A stretch of DNA of 64,000 bases, from the NCBI RefSeq assembly GCF_026586805.1, contig NZ_JAPFHA010000001.1, forward strand, positions 62,001 to 126,000. The letters run 5' to 3'. The DNA comes from Niveibacterium sp. 24ML (GTDB lineage Bacteria > Pseudomonadota > Gammaproteobacteria > Burkholderiales > Rhodocyclaceae). A program made the translations under genes and the position numbers. This document shows positions 37,114 through 49,590 of the stretch, in pieces. Below the pieces are notes generated by a model. The model did not search any database. It was not told the origin of the DNA and worked only from the letters and a program-made list of their open reading frames with translations. Numbering within the stretch: position 1 is the stretch's first letter; each line of letters opens with the position of its first letter.

Positions 37114-38049
37114 TCACGCGGCGCATTGCGCCAGGATTTCGGCCGCGCCTTGTTCGCGCAGGGCGTCGGCCAGTTGCATGCCCAGTACCTGCGCATCGGC
37201 CGGCGCACCGCGCAACTCCGCCCGCGCGAAGCGGCTGCCATCGGGCAATGCCACGAAACCGCGCAGGTACATCTGCGCGTCGGAGATTTGCGCGAACACG
37301 CCGATCGGTACTTCGCACCCGCCGCCGAGCGCTTGGGTGACAGTGCGCTCAGCCATCACGCAGGCGGTGGTGTCGCGGTCGGCCAAGGGCGCAAGCCAGG
37401 CGCGCACGTCGTCGCGCGCCGCGACCGTTTCAATCGCCAGCGCACCCTGCCCGGCCGCGGGCAAAGACAGCTCGGCAGGCAGCGTCGCGCGGATCCGCCC
37501 GGCAAGGCCGAGGCGCTTGAGACCGGCCGCCGCGAGCACGATGGCGTCGTACTGGCCTTCGTCGAGCTTGCGCAAGCGGGTGTCCAGGTTGCCACGCAAG
37601 GGCGTCACCCCCAGATACGGATACATCGCATGGATCTGTGCCTCACGGCGCAGGCTCGAAGTGCCCACCACCGCACCCGGCGGCATTTCGTCCAGCGAGG
37701 CGTACTTGTTCGAGACCAGGGCATCGAGCGGTGATTCGCGCTCAAGAATGGCCGCAATGCAGAAAGGATCGCTCAGTTGGGCCGGCACGTCCTTCATCGA
37801 ATGCACCGCAATGTCCGCGCGGCCATCCAGCAAGGCGGTCTCCAGCTCCTTCACGAACAGGCCCTTGCCCCCGACTTTCGAGAGGGCGCGATCGAGGATC
37901 TGGTCGCCGCGGGTGGTCATGCCGAGCAATTCGACTTGGGCCTGCGGGTACAGTCCTTGCAACAGCGACTTCACGTGTTCGGCCTGCCACAGGGCAAGGC
38001 GGCTTTCGCGGGTAGCGATGACGATGCGTTCAGGTGCTTGAGGACTCAC
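37114..38049 (-). CDS. hemC: Porphobilinogen deaminase
   Basis: Joins four porphobilinogens into hydroxymethylbilane. The 311-aa protein shows [48 protein letters not shown] (with the catalytic aspartate in RADIAVHS), RREAQI, and the dipyrromethane-cofactor cysteine in [10 protein letters not shown]. First gene of the hemC-hemD-hemX-hemY operon, divergent from ppc. In Pseudomonas, hemC directly follows algR; here ppc and a GGDEF gene lie between. Confidence 0.96.
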   Translation of the reverse strand: MSPQAPERIVIATRESRLALWQAEHVKSLLQGLYPQAQVELLGMTTRGDQILDRALSKVGGKGLFVKELETALLDGRADIAVHSMKDVPAQLSDPFCIAAILERESPLDALVSNKYASLDEMPPGAVVGTSSLRREAQIHAMYPYLGVTPLRGNLDTRLRKLDEGQYDAIVLAAAGLKRLGLAGRIRATLPAELSLPAAGQGALAIETVAARDDVRAWLAPLADRDTTACVMAERTVTQALGGGCEVPIGVFAQISDAQMYLRGFVALPDGSRFARAELRGAPADAQVLGMQLADALREQGAAEILAQCAA

Positions 38050-38255
38050 GTTGTCGGTGCCCGGGAGGCGGAAACAATAAGGAGTTGGATAGTATCACTG
38101 CACAATTTTTGATCGGCGGATGACGGCAAAGGACTGATAAGCTTCAAAATATTGCGCTGCAATGTCAAAATTGCGACTTTTTCGCGCGGTGCTTGCCCCC
38201 ATGCATCACGAGCGCCGCCCGGGGCCCACCCCCAACCCTACTCGAACGACCGACC

Positions 38256-41018
<2,763 letters not shown>

Positions 41019-41036
41019 GCGCGTTCGCGCGGGGAC

Positions 41037-43295
41037 TCAGACGGCGCCCTTGCGGCGCCGTTTTTCTTCGTACAGCACGATGTCGGCCCGCGCGAGCATG
41101 TCTTCGATCGAGGCTTCAACGCCCGGCGGCGAGACGATGTAGCCCAGACTACAGGCAAGCGGAAAGGGCAGATCCCAGCTTGCACGCTCGAACAGGCGGT
41201 AGATCCGCTCGCGCATCGTGATCAGGGCATCGGGATCGGCGTTGGCGGTCAGCACGACGAACTCGTCACCGCCGATGCGGCCGATCAGATCGCTGGCGCG
41301 AAACCCCTTGCGCAGCACATCGGCGGCCTGCTGGATCGCCAGATCCCCCGCGGCATGACCGTGCTGATCGTTGATCTGCTTGAGTCCATCTAGATCAGCG
41401 AAGATCACCGCGGTCGCCAATACGTCTGCGTGCAGGCGCTCGGCCAGCTGGCGGGCTTCGCGCAAGAAGCCGCGCCGGTTGAAGAGGCCGGTCAGCTCGT
41501 CGCGCTGGGCGATGTTTGCAAGCTCGCGCTGGCCTTCTCTGGCCTGGGCCAGGTCGCTGCGCAAGGCGTCACGCGCGGCGGCCAGCTCCGACACCAGCAA
41601 AGAGGCCTTGATGGCCGATGACACCTCGTCGCGAATGGTTTCCCACGGCCCGCCAGCCACCGGATCGACGCTGAACACGATGAAGCCGAAGTGCTCGGCG
41701 CCGTGGAATACCGGATACACAATCAGCGCCGAACGCCGCGCGGCGAGTTCCCATGCGGCCGCGGGCAACACGTCGTGAGTGCGGAAGCGTTCGCCATGCA
41801 GCTCGCGGTGCTCGCGCCCGCCAATGAAGGCGTAGAGCAGGCTCGCCTCGGGCGGCAGCGCGTCGTCGTCCACGCTGGCCACGCGCTCGCCGCCCGCGTA
41901 CAGCGCGATGCAACAGGTATCGAGCTTCAGATCGGCAAGCGCTTCGGACAGATGCACGAGCAGCTTCTGCAGATCAAAGGTCGCGATCCGTGTCTTGAGC
42001 AGATCCCGAAACGCGAGCGCCCGCTCGCTGTGAAGGCGGTGCCGCTCCTGCATGGCCACGTCCTGCAGCCCCGCCAGCGCAATCTGGGCTTGCTGCAACC
42101 AGCGCGCAACCGAAGTCCAGGTGCGCGCATCAAGCTGCCGCGGTTCGATCAGCCAACGCTGTGCGGCCACCAGCATGGCCTGCACGCCGAACACATGGCC
42201 TTCGACGGCGAGCGTCTCGCGTGCCACCGCATGCACCGCCGCGAGCAAGGGCTGGAAATCCGCCGCATCAAGTGCGCTGGACAAGCCGCGCTCGATCTGC
42301 CGGATCGCTTCACGATAGTGCGCCTCGTGCTCGGGCGCGACCGCCAGTTCCTCCAGCATGCCGGCCAGGCGCTGCGGCAGATCGGTGGCGAGCGCGAGTG
42401 AATCGATCAGCGCCGCCGCACAGCCGCACGATTGCCGCCGTACCAGGCGGGTCGGCACGCGGATGAGCGGCGCCAGCGAGGCCCCGCCGATCAGCGCGAT
42501 CAGGCGTTCGACCGCAACGCGCCCCAGTTCGTAGTGCGACTGGTTGATCGTGGTGAGCCCAACCCCCAGACGCCCGGCGGCGAGGATGTCGTCAAACCCG
42601 CCGAAACGCAGCGCTTCCGGCACGTGCATGCCATGCTCCACCGCGCAGGCCATGGCACCGAGGGCCATTTCGTCATTGGCCGCCACCACGGCATCGAAGG
42701 CCGCGCCACGTTTGAGCAAGGTGACCATGGCCGCACGCCCGCTGGCCTGGCTGAAGCTGCCGTACACCAGCAACTGAGGATCGATTTCGATGCCGGCCGC
42801 AGCGCAAGCCTGGCGCCAACCCTCAAGGCGCTCCTCCGCCTCGCCCTGCCCTTGCGGCCCGGCGATCATCGCTATCCGCCGGCAGCCGTGGGCTTCGATC
42901 AGGTGGGTCACGAGATCACGAAAGCCGCCCAGGTTGTCGTTAACCACGCTCGGCACGTCCTGCGACGCGAAGCCCAGCGACACCACCGGCACCGGCGGCA
43001 GGCTTTTGAGAAACGCCTCGAGATCTCGCGGGCCGAGGTGGTACTGCAGGGTGGTGCCGATCACCAGGAGGCCGTCGAAGGCGGTGGCATCGGGCAAGCG
43101 GAAGACAAGATTGAACTGCCGGTCGAATTCCGACGTGCTCTCGGGCTGACTGCCGGGCAGAAAGACCACCCGCGCGCCCAGCGCCTGCCCCTGCTCAATG
43201 ATGCCGCTCACCTGGCGCAGGGCGAAGGCCGTGTCGATATCGGCTACCAGCACGCCAATCGTCAACGGCCGCACGGGAAAGACAGAAGTATTCAT
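41037..43295 (-). CDS. LacI-like sensor domain - GGDEF diguanylate cyclase
   Basis: A 752-aa predicted cytosolic c-di-GMP synthase. Residues about 13-285 are a periplasmic-binding/LacI-type ligand domain (LTIGVLVADIDTAF, HLIEAHGCRRIAMIAGPQGQGEAEERLEGWRQA, VVAANDEMALGAMACAVEHGMHVPEALRFGGFDD), without the LacI helix-turn-helix and without signal peptide or membrane helix. A middle region (about 290-580) includes a GAF-like part; a helical linker leads to the GGDEF domain with RDELTGLFNRRGF, the intact IGGDEF motif and an upstream RxxD inhibitory site (RASD). Start chosen at 43295; a GTG lies at 43307. Convergent with ppc. The ligand, presumably a sugar or small metabolite, is unknown. Confidence 0.85.
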   Translation of the reverse strand: MNTSVFPVRPLTIGVLVADIDTAFALRQVSGIIEQGQALGARVVFLPGSQPESTSEFDRQFNLVFRLPDATAFDGLLVIGTTLQYHLGPRDLEAFLKSLPPVPVVSLGFASQDVPSVVNDNLGGFRDLVTHLIEAHGCRRIAMIAGPQGQGEAEERLEGWRQACAAAGIEIDPQLLVYGSFSQASGRAAMVTLLKRGAAFDAVVAANDEMALGAMACAVEHGMHVPEALRFGGFDDILAAGRLGVGLTTINQSHYELGRVAVERLIALIGGASLAPLIRVPTRLVRRQSCGCAAALIDSLALATDLPQRLAGMLEELAVAPEHEAHYREAIRQIERGLSSALDAADFQPLLAAVHAVARETLAVEGHVFGVQAMLVAAQRWLIEPRQLDARTWTSVARWLQQAQIALAGLQDVAMQERHRLHSERALAFRDLLKTRIATFDLQKLLVHLSEALADLKLDTCCIALYAGGERVASVDDDALPPEASLLYAFIGGREHRELHGERFRTHDVLPAAAWELAARRSALIVYPVFHGAEHFGFIVFSVDPVAGGPWETIRDEVSSAIKASLLVSELAAARDALRSDLAQAREGQRELANIAQRDELTGLFNRRGFLREARQLAERLHADVLATAVIFADLDGLKQINDQHGHAAGDLAIQQAADVLRKGFRASDLIGRIGGDEFVVLTANADPDALITMRERIYRLFERASWDLPFPLACSLGYIVSPPGVEASIEDMLARADIVLYEEKRRRKGAV
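41041..41068 (+). terminator. ppc terminator inside the GGDEF gene's 3' end
   Basis: ACGGCGCC (41041-41048) pairs with GGCGCCGT (41054-41061) around a 5-nt loop, then TTTTTCTT. It serves ppc on the plus strand and at the same time encodes the last codons (RRKGAV) of the convergent GGDEF protein. Confidence 0.8.
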
Positions 43296-43327
43296 GGTCA
43301 CCCGCACTTATCGGCGCAAGGGCTCGC

Positions 43328-44107
43328 TTACTTGACCCCGGACCCGGGCTCGTTGCCCAGCAGGGCGGCGCGCACGGCAGGCCACTGACGACGACTCACC
43401 GGAAGCTTTTCGTCAAACCCGCAGATCCTGACCAGCCAATGCTCGGCCGCTTCGTCACGTTCAAAGCCCGCGACCGCTGCACGCGCGATCAGGCAGTTGC
43501 GATGAATCCGCACGAAGCGCTCGGGGAATTCCTGCTCCAGTTGCACCAGCGATTCGTCCAGCAGGTATTCACGCTCGACGGTTCGCGCGGTCACATACTT
43601 GAGTTCCGCCTTGAGGAAGAGCACGTCGGTCACCGGAATCAGCGCGATGCGCCCGCGTTCGCTCACCGAAAAGTGGCGCCGGGGCTCGGCGATCCGGTCC
43701 AGCGAGTCGCGCGCGACCGGCATGCTGGCGCGCACCTTGGCAATGGCGGCCTCAAGGCGCTGGGCACGAACCGGCTTGAGCAGGTAATCGATCGCATTGA
43801 GTTCAAAAGCATCGACTGCGTACTGATCGTAGGCCGTCACAAACACGATACGAGGCGGGGCCGCGAGCCGCGCAACATGCTGCGCGAGCTCAATGCCGTC
43901 CATCCCCGGCATGCGGATATCGACCAGCATCAGATCAACCGGCTGCGCTTCAATCAGGCGCAAGGCCTCGTGCCCGTTGGCCGCCATGCCAACAATGCGG
44001 GTCGGCTGCTGCGCCGCAATGTCGCCCAGCAGATCGCGCAGGCGCTCGCGCGCAGGCGCTTCATCGTCCACCACGAGCACGCCCAGCGGCGCAGTCACCG
44101 CGTTCAT
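43328..44107 (-). CDS. algR: LytTR-family response regulator (AlgR-like)
   Basis: A 259-aa transcriptional regulator. The N-terminal receiver domain has LGVLVVDDEAPARERL, the phosphorylation site Asp63 in LMLVDIRMPGMDG, the switch residue in FVTAYDQYAVDAFELNAIDYLLKP, and the C-terminal LytTR DNA-binding domain has SVSERGRIALIPVTDVLFLKAELKYVTART and FVRIHRNCLIA. Gene order argH-algZ-algR-hemC in Pseudomonas matches this region, supporting AlgR orthology; the regulon here (alginate or pili) is not inferable. The start at 44107 overlaps the kinase stop by 4 nt. Confidence 0.87.
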   Translation of the reverse strand: MNAVTAPLGVLVVDDEAPARERLRDLLGDIAAQQPTRIVGMAANGHEALRLIEAQPVDLMLVDIRMPGMDGIELAQHVARLAAPPRIVFVTAYDQYAVDAFELNAIDYLLKPVRAQRLEAAIAKVRASMPVARDSLDRIAEPRRHFSVSERGRIALIPVTDVLFLKAELKYVTARTVEREYLLDESLVQLEQEFPERFVRIHRNCLIARAAVAGFERDEAAEHWLVRICGFDEKLPVSRRQWPAVRAALLGNEPGSGVK

Positions 44108-45144
44108 TTCCGCCCCTCCTCGCGACGCAAGGGCATGCGGATCTCGACCAGATAGACGCCTTCGTGCATTCCGCTTTCCATGTTTGCCTCGATGTCGAAA
44201 AACAGCATCAGTCGCTCCCGGATGTTGGCAAGGGCCATCCGGTTGCCCTGCTGGTGACGCGATTCGGCAAGCACCGGGTTCGCCACCTTGATCACCAGCT
44301 CGCGCCCCTTGCGATACACGCGAATGCGGATCTGCCCCGGCTGCGCGGAAGGCTCGATGCCGTGATACACCGCATTCTCGACCAGTGGCTGCAGCATCAA
44401 CGGTGGCACTTTCGCATCCAGCGGACAGTGGCGCAGATCCCATGCCACTTGCAAACGCTCACCGAGGCGCAGGCGCTCAAGGTCGAGATAGCGATTGACC
44501 AGTTCGATCTCATCGCCCACGGTCACCAGGTCGCGATTCTCCCGCATGACGCTACGGAACAAATCCGCCAGCGATTCAAGCGCCTGCTCGGCCCGCCGCG
44601 GATCGGAGCGGATCACACCCAGCACGCCGTTAAGGCTATTGAAGAAAAAGTGCGGCCGGATGCGCGCATTGAGCGCAAGCACACGCGCCTCGGCCAGGGC
44701 CGGCGTTGCCATAGCGGCACGCCAGTGAAAATAGGCCATCAGGATCGCAACCGCGCCGCTCGCCCAGGCACACCACCGCAGCAGGCTGCCCCCTTCAGAG
44801 ATCGCCGAGAGCAAGGGGTAGGTGGCAATCACCACGAACACCGTCAGGCCCAGCAGCATCAGCGTCGCCTGCCGGTAGCCCTGGCGCGCGATCATCGGGC
44901 TCGCAAGGTAAGCCAGCAGCAACACCATCATCAGCGGCAGCTCCAGCACGCCCGCCATGGCAAGCGCGTCGCGGACGAATTGCTCGGGCGAATCTGCCCG
45001 CAGCGAAACCGTGACCAGCGCGATCAGGTTGATGCCCAGCAAGCAACGCAGCATCACGCCCAGATTGCGGAAATCCGGCGGTGCAAGCGCGGCGCCGCGC
45101 AGCGCCAAAGCAGGCTGGGAAGGCTTTTGCCGTATACTCGCCAT
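44104..45144 (-). CDS. algZ: LytS/AlgZ-type sensor histidine kinase
   Basis: A 346-aa membrane sensor, partner of the LytTR regulator it overlaps. About four hydrophobic segments fill residues 30-140. The cytoplasmic part carries the His_kinase (LytS-type) phospho-acceptor in [22 protein letters not shown] and a shortened ATPase with [13 protein letters not shown]-like spacing, [19 protein letters not shown] (N-box) and a C-terminal [10 protein letters not shown]. The missing classical G-box region is normal for AlgZ/FimS. Divergent from argH. Confidence 0.86.
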   Translation of the reverse strand: MASIRQKPSQPALALRGAALAPPDFRNLGVMLRCLLGINLIALVTVSLRADSPEQFVRDALAMAGVLELPLMMVLLLAYLASPMIARQGYRQATLMLLGLTVFVVIATYPLLSAISEGGSLLRWCAWASGAVAILMAYFHWRAAMATPALAEARVLALNARIRPHFFFNSLNGVLGVIRSDPRRAEQALESLADLFRSVMRENRDLVTVGDEIELVNRYLDLERLRLGERLQVAWDLRHCPLDAKVPPLMLQPLVENAVYHGIEPSAQPGQIRIRVYRKGRELVIKVANPVLAESRHQQGNRMALANIRERLMLFFDIEANMESGMHEGVYLVEIRMPLRREEGRK

Positions 45145-45230
45145 CGATTCCTGCGGCGCAATGCCGCACCTTTCTTTACACGCACCGCCCAGCCCGACTG
45201 AGCCGCGCCCGTGCTTGGATTCCGCAGATT

Positions 45231-46643
45231 ATGACAGAGCGTTCACAGCCCCCGCACACTGAAACTGGCGATTCGAAAGCCTGGTCAGGCCGTTTCAACG
45301 AACCCGTCTCCGACCTGGTCAAGCGATTCACCGCTTCGGTCTTCTTCGATTGCCGCATGGCCGAACAAGACATTCGCGGCTCGCTCGCACACGCAAAAAT
45401 GCTCGCCAAGCAATACATCATCGGCGCGCAAGACCTTGCGGACATCGAACGCGGTATGGCGCAAATCAAGCAGGAAATCGCCGCCGGCCAGTTCGAGTGG
45501 AGCCTGGATCTGGAGGACGTGCACCTCAACATTGAAAAGCGGCTCACAACCCTGGTCGGCGACGCCGGCAAACGCCTGCATACCGGCCGCTCGCGCAACG
45601 ACCAGGTGGCCACCGATATCCGCCTGTGGCTGCGCGACGCGGTCGATCAGATCGTCGGCCTGCTTGGCGAATTCCAGCGCGCGCTGTGCGAACTGGCCGA
45701 ACAGCATGCCGCCACCCCGATGCCCGGCTTCACGCACCTGCAGGTGGCACAGCCGGTGACCTTCGGTCACCACCTCATGGCCTATGTGGAAATGGCGCGC
45801 CGCGACGCCGAACGGTTTGTCGACGCCCGCCGCCGCATCAACCGCCTGCCGCTGGGCGCCTCGGCACTGGCCGGCACCAGCTACCCGATCGACCGCGAGT
45901 TCGTCGCACGCGAACTCGGGTTTGAGGCGGTGTGCGAGAACTCGCTCGATGCGGTCTCCGACCGTGACTTCGCGATTGAATTCACCGCCGCCGCCGCCCT
46001 GGCGATGATGCACCTCTCGCGCCTGTCAGAAGAGCTGATCCTTTGGATGAGCCCGCGCGTCGGCTTCATCGACCTCGCCGACCGCTTCTGCACCGGCAGC
46101 TCGATCATGCCGCAGAAGAAGAACCCCGACGTGCCCGAGCTGGTTCGCGGCAAGACCGGCCGTGTGAACGGTCACCTCATCGCCCTGCTCACCCTGATGA
46201 AGGGCCAGCCGCTGGCCTACAACAAAGACAATCAGGAAGACAAGGAACCGCTTTTCGACACTGCCGACACGCTGATCGACAGCCTGCGGATCTTCACCGA
46301 CATGGCGGCGGGCATCCGCGTCAAGCCTGAAGCGATGCGCGACGCCCTCAAGCAAGGCTTCGCCACCGCCACAGAACTGGCCGACTACCTCGTCAAACGC
46401 GGCCTGCCCTTCCGCGACGCACACGAAGCGGTGGCGCGCGCCGTACGTGAGGCCGAAACCCGCGGCTGCGATCTGCCCGATCTGCCGCTTGAAACGCTGC
46501 AAGGCTTTTCTCCGCTGATCACCGGCGACGTATTCAAGGTCCTCACGGTGGAAGGCGCGCTTGCCGGCCGCAACCACATCGGCGGCACCGCGCCCGAGCA
46601 GGTCCGCGCAGCCATCGCACGGACGCGCACTCGTCTCGGTTAA
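45231..46643 (+). CDS. argH: Argininosuccinate lyase
   Basis: Last enzyme of arginine synthesis, releasing fumarate. The 470-aa protein of the fumarase/aspartase superfamily has [48 protein letters not shown], the [17 protein letters not shown] region, and the superfamily signature [12 protein letters not shown] with the catalytic serine. The start at 45231 is the first methionine fitting the family; the frame is open further upstream. Divergent from the algZ/algR pair as in Pseudomonas. Confidence 0.96.
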   Translation: MTERSQPPHTETGDSKAWSGRFNEPVSDLVKRFTASVFFDCRMAEQDIRGSLAHAKMLAKQYIIGAQDLADIERGMAQIKQEIAAGQFEWSLDLEDVHLNIEKRLTTLVGDAGKRLHTGRSRNDQVATDIRLWLRDAVDQIVGLLGEFQRALCELAEQHAATPMPGFTHLQVAQPVTFGHHLMAYVEMARRDAERFVDARRRINRLPLGASALAGTSYPIDREFVARELGFEAVCENSLDAVSDRDFAIEFTAAAALAMMHLSRLSEELILWMSPRVGFIDLADRFCTGSSIMPQKKNPDVPELVRGKTGRVNGHLIALLTLMKGQPLAYNKDNQEDKEPLFDTADTLIDSLRIFTDMAAGIRVKPEAMRDALKQGFATATELADYLVKRGLPFRDAHEAVARAVREAETRGCDLPDLPLETLQGFSPLITGDVFKVLTVEGALAGRNHIGGTAPEQVRAAIARTRTRLG

Positions 46644-46647
46644 GGCC

Positions 46648-47541
46648 ATGACCCCGGCGCTGAGGCGCGCGCTCGAAGACGCGATCCGGCACGCATGCGG
46701 CACACGCTGCGTGATCGAACAGTTCAGCGCCGGCCCCGCGAGCGCCTTTGGCAAGACCTGGCTCGCCAACGGCAATGGCGCCCGGTGGTTCGTCAAGACG
46801 ACTGCGGCCACAGGGCAGTCGCGCCTGCACTGCGAAGCCAAGGGCCTCGGCGCCATCGCGGCCACTGGGACGATCCGCACGCCCAGTGTGATTGCTCTGG
46901 GAGCGGCAGAGGACAGTGCTTTCCTCGTACTCGAATACCTGCCCATGCACACACCGACCCGCGACGACGGCCCGCGCTGCGCGGAAGCGCTTGCGGCCCT
47001 GCACGCCTGTCACGGCGACCGGTATGGCTGGCCCGAAGACAACTACATCGGCACCACGCCGCAAGTGAATGCATGGTCGGACGACTGGCCGCGCTTCTTT
47101 GCGGAACAACGTCTGGCACCCCATCTGCGCGCCGCTGCCGAGAAGGGATACCGCGGCGAGCTGCAAAGCTGCGGCGAGCGGGTCCTTTCCAAGATCGGCG
47201 CTTTCTTCCTGGAGCGCCGACCACAAGCCTCGCTGATACACGGGGATCTATGGGCCGGGAACCTTGGTGTCATGGATACCGGAGAACCGGTCGTGTTCGA
47301 CCCTGCCGCGTACTACGGCGACCGCGAAGCGGACTTCGCCATGAGCGAACTGTTCGGCGGCCTCCCCGAAAGCTTCTACGCAACCTACCGCAAGCGCGCA
47401 CCGCTGGCCGATGGCTACGCCCAACGCTGCACGCTCTACAACCTCTATCACATGCTCAACCACCTCAATCTCTTTGGCGCCGGCTACTTGCGGCAAGCCG
47501 AACGGATGGCGCGTGAACTCAGCAACTACCTGCGCCAGTAA
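46648..47541 (+). CDS. Fructosamine/ketosamine-3-kinase family protein
   Basis: A 297-aa small-molecule or protein-repair kinase of the fructosamine kinase family (E. coli YniA type), thought to phosphorylate sugars attached to protein amines so they fall off. Seen: SAFGKTWLANGNGARWFVKT (ATP-binding lysine), FLVLEYLPM, the catalytic loop LIHGDLWAGNLG, and PVVFDPAAYYGDREADFAMSELFGG with the metal-binding aspartate. Its start is 5 nt after the argH stop, so it is probably co-transcribed. Confidence 0.87.
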   Translation: MTPALRRALEDAIRHACGTRCVIEQFSAGPASAFGKTWLANGNGARWFVKTTAATGQSRLHCEAKGLGAIAATGTIRTPSVIALGAAEDSAFLVLEYLPMHTPTRDDGPRCAEALAALHACHGDRYGWPEDNYIGTTPQVNAWSDDWPRFFAEQRLAPHLRAAAEKGYRGELQSCGERVLSKIGAFFLERRPQASLIHGDLWAGNLGVMDTGEPVVFDPAAYYGDREADFAMSELFGGLPESFYATYRKRAPLADGYAQRCTLYNLYHMLNHLNLFGAGYLRQAERMARELSNYLRQ

Positions 47542-47767
47542 TCAAAGCCGTCGGGCGTTTTGACAGCGCGCAGCGAGCGCCGCCGCCGCATTTACTGGAA
47601 ACAAGCCATCCCCTTGTTTTATCAGGGCATTTCCCACGCAAAACCTTCAAGCACACTTCTTGCATGTTATTGGCGAACGCTCACGCGCCGCGTACGCGCC
47701 GTGATCAAATTGCATGAGTCGACCTTCAAGGCCTGACAGAATGCCGGAAGACTTCAGGATCGAGACC

Positions 47768-48397
47768 ATGTCGAACCACGAAAATAGATCACAAGCAGAA
47801 GCCCTCGGCAGCCAGGCCGAAGTCGCGACCGAAAGCGTTTCCGAGGCACGACGTCGGCTACTTGTGAAGGGCGGCATGGCGGCAGGCCCGGTCATCCTTA
47901 CGCTCACCAGCCGCCCGGTTCTCGGCGGCCTGAATCCCGGCGAGTGCATTTCGCCCTCGCAAACCCTTTCCGGCGCGCTGAGCCACAAGGGCGCGAAGGT
48001 CGGAACCTGCAATGGTCGCTCACCGGGATACTGGAAGACCTGTCATAGCGGGGAATGGCCGATTCCGACGAACACGGCTTTCCACTCGGTTTTCGCAGTC
48101 GGCGCCACCGCCGGCACCCGGTTCTTCAACGCTGACGGCTCGCAGATGACGATGCTTCAGGTGCTCAACGCTGGCGGCACGGCCGATACCTCGATGGTTG
48201 CGTTCCACTGCATCGGCGCGTATCTGAACATTCTCAAGGGCTTGGTTTCTCCCGTGGCGCTCACCGCCGAAAAGGTGGTCGCGCTCTGGCGCGAGTGGGC
48301 TCTGACGGGTAAGTACGTCCCGTTTGCGGGTGCCACAACGCCTTGGAATGGCGCCGACATCACCAATTACCTGAAGAACAACAAGATCGCGCCTTGA
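47768..48397 (+). CDS. Exported SPGYWK-motif protein, HPr-rel-A neighbour
   Basis: A 209-aa protein of unknown function. Residues about 27-55 form an export-type segment (RRRLLVKGGMAAGPVILTL), with a possible RR-dependent signal. The rest holds four cysteines, two of them in CNGRSPGYWKTC, a motif found in secreted bacterial proteins, and a C-terminal ATTPWNGADITNYLKNNKIAP. It lies 6 nt before a PqqD-like gene and is followed by HprK-related kinase A and a nucleotidyltransferase, so it is the best candidate substrate or effector of that cluster. Starts at 47714 and 47741 are also possible; 47768 has AGGA 8 nt upstream. Confidence 0.65.
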   Translation: MSNHENRSQAEALGSQAEVATESVSEARRRLLVKGGMAAGPVILTLTSRPVLGGLNPGECISPSQTLSGALSHKGAKVGTCNGRSPGYWKTCHSGEWPIPTNTAFHSVFAVGATAGTRFFNADGSQMTMLQVLNAGGTADTSMVAFHCIGAYLNILKGLVSPVALTAEKVVALWREWALTGKYVPFAGATTPWNGADITNYLKNNKIAP

Positions 48398-48403
48398 TTC
48401 TTG

Positions 48404-48667
48404 ATGATCCAGTTGAGTTCTCCTGAATCTCGCTGGGCAAGACGAGACTGGCCCGACGGTTCTGTCGTGTATGACCGTCGGACCGGTTCAACGCACGCAC
48501 TTTCGCCCCTGGCCGCTGAAGTTCTGGCCCTTTCATCGGCCGCACGATACGATCCGGACGCCGCTTGTGCGGCACTCTGCGCATCGCTGTCGATCGAACG
48601 CTCACACGAGCTTTTGGCGGCAGTCAGCGAAGCGATCGATCAACTCCAACGCATTGAACTGATTTGA
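48404..48667 (+). CDS. PqqD-like protein of the HPr-rel-A system
   Basis: An 87-aa PqqD-family protein. The RiPP-recognition-element-type fold is suggested by the start with SSPESRWARRDWPDGSVVYDRRTGSTHALSPLAAEVL and the helical C-terminal LLAAVSEAIDQLQRIELI. PqqD-like proteins present a peptide to modifying enzymes. Its end overlaps the TTG start of the HprK-related kinase (T-TGA), so the two are coupled. An in-frame TTG lies directly before the chosen ATG at 48404. Confidence 0.8.
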   Translation: MIQLSSPESRWARRDWPDGSVVYDRRTGSTHALSPLAAEVLALSSAARYDPDAACAALCASLSIERSHELLAAVSEAIDQLQRIELI

Positions 48668-49590
48668 CGCCAACGCTACGCGTGTCAGATCTGGCTGAAG
48701 CCGATCTGTATTCGCGCCTGTCTCACGACGGCCTCTGGCTGAAGAGCGGCCCGCTGTCGCTGCATATCCGCAGTGACGAGCCGGTTGTGAGCGAAGCGAT
48801 CGCCGCGCTCTACCCCGACCACGCGCTTGCTGACGCAGACTTCGCCGACTTTCATGTGCGGGTGGGCCGCGCCGAAGGATTGCGTCGCTGGATCCGCCCG
48901 CAAGTGCTGTTTCATCTCGATGGCAGAACGCCCTTCAAGCCCCTGCCGCGCGCGCAAAGCTTCGCCATGCTCGAGTGGGGCATCAATTGGTGTATCGCCA
49001 CTTACTGCCACCAGTATCTGGTGATCCACGCCGGCGTCATCGAACGCAACGGATTCGCCGCCATCCTCCCTGCCCCGCCGGGATCAGGCAAAAGCACCCT
49101 GACCGCCGCCTTGATACAGCGTGGATGGCGATTGTGCTCCGACGAGTTGACGCTGCTCGACCCGGCGACCGCTCAGGTAATCGCGCTCGCCCGCCCGGTG
49201 AATCTCAAGAACAAGTCGATTGACGTGATCCGCGCGTTCGAACCGGGCACCGTGTTCGGGCCAGAGTGCCCGGACACACACAAGGGGCGCGTCGCCCACC
49301 TTCGCCCTCCGCGCGAGAGTGTGCTCCGCGTCGGCGAAGGTGCTACGCCGCGCTGGGTGATCTTTCCGCAATGGGCCGCCGGCGTCCCGCTCACCACGAA
49401 GGCCATTCCGCGCGCGGAGGCGTTCATCGAACTTGCGGAGAACGCCTTCAACTACAGCATGCTGGGCGAGACGGGCTTTGAGACCCTCGCGAAGACCATC
49501 GACGCTTGCGATTGCATGAGCCTGCGCTACAGCGATCTTGACGAAGCAGTCGCAGCATTCGAGCGGCTTGCCGAGGATGCCCGCCAATGA
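48664..49590 (+). CDS. HprK-related kinase A
   Basis: A 308-aa P-loop protein related to the C-terminal domain of HPr kinase/phosphorylase. The Walker A is PAPPGSGKST (about 137-146) after VIHAGVIERNGFAAIL; LCSDELTLLD follows, resembling the HprK capsule. True HprK has an N-terminal regulatory domain and acts on HPr; neither an HPr nor PTS gene is here. The target in the HPr-rel-A systems is not known. Start is TTG at 48664; the stop overlaps the next gene by 4 nt. Confidence 0.82.
   Translation: MTPTLRVSDLAEADLYSRLSHDGLWLKSGPLSLHIRSDEPVVSEAIAALYPDHALADADFADFHVRVGRAEGLRRWIRPQVLFHLDGRTPFKPLPRAQSFAMLEWGINWCIATYCHQYLVIHAGVIERNGFAAILPAPPGSGKSTLTAALIQRGWRLCSDELTLLDPATAQVIALARPVNLKNKSIDVIRAFEPGTVFGPECPDTHKGRVAHLRPPRESVLRVGEGATPRWVIFPQWAAGVPLTTKAIPRAEAFIELAENAFNYSMLGETGFETLAKTIDACDCMSLRYSDLDEAVAAFERLAEDARQ

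Noticed and set aside
47649-47665. Sigma-54-like element (CAAGCAC-N5-TTGCA) before the SPGYWK gene
   Set aside because: The -12 part is good, but the invariant GG of the -24 part is AG. No sigma-54 activator is nearby.
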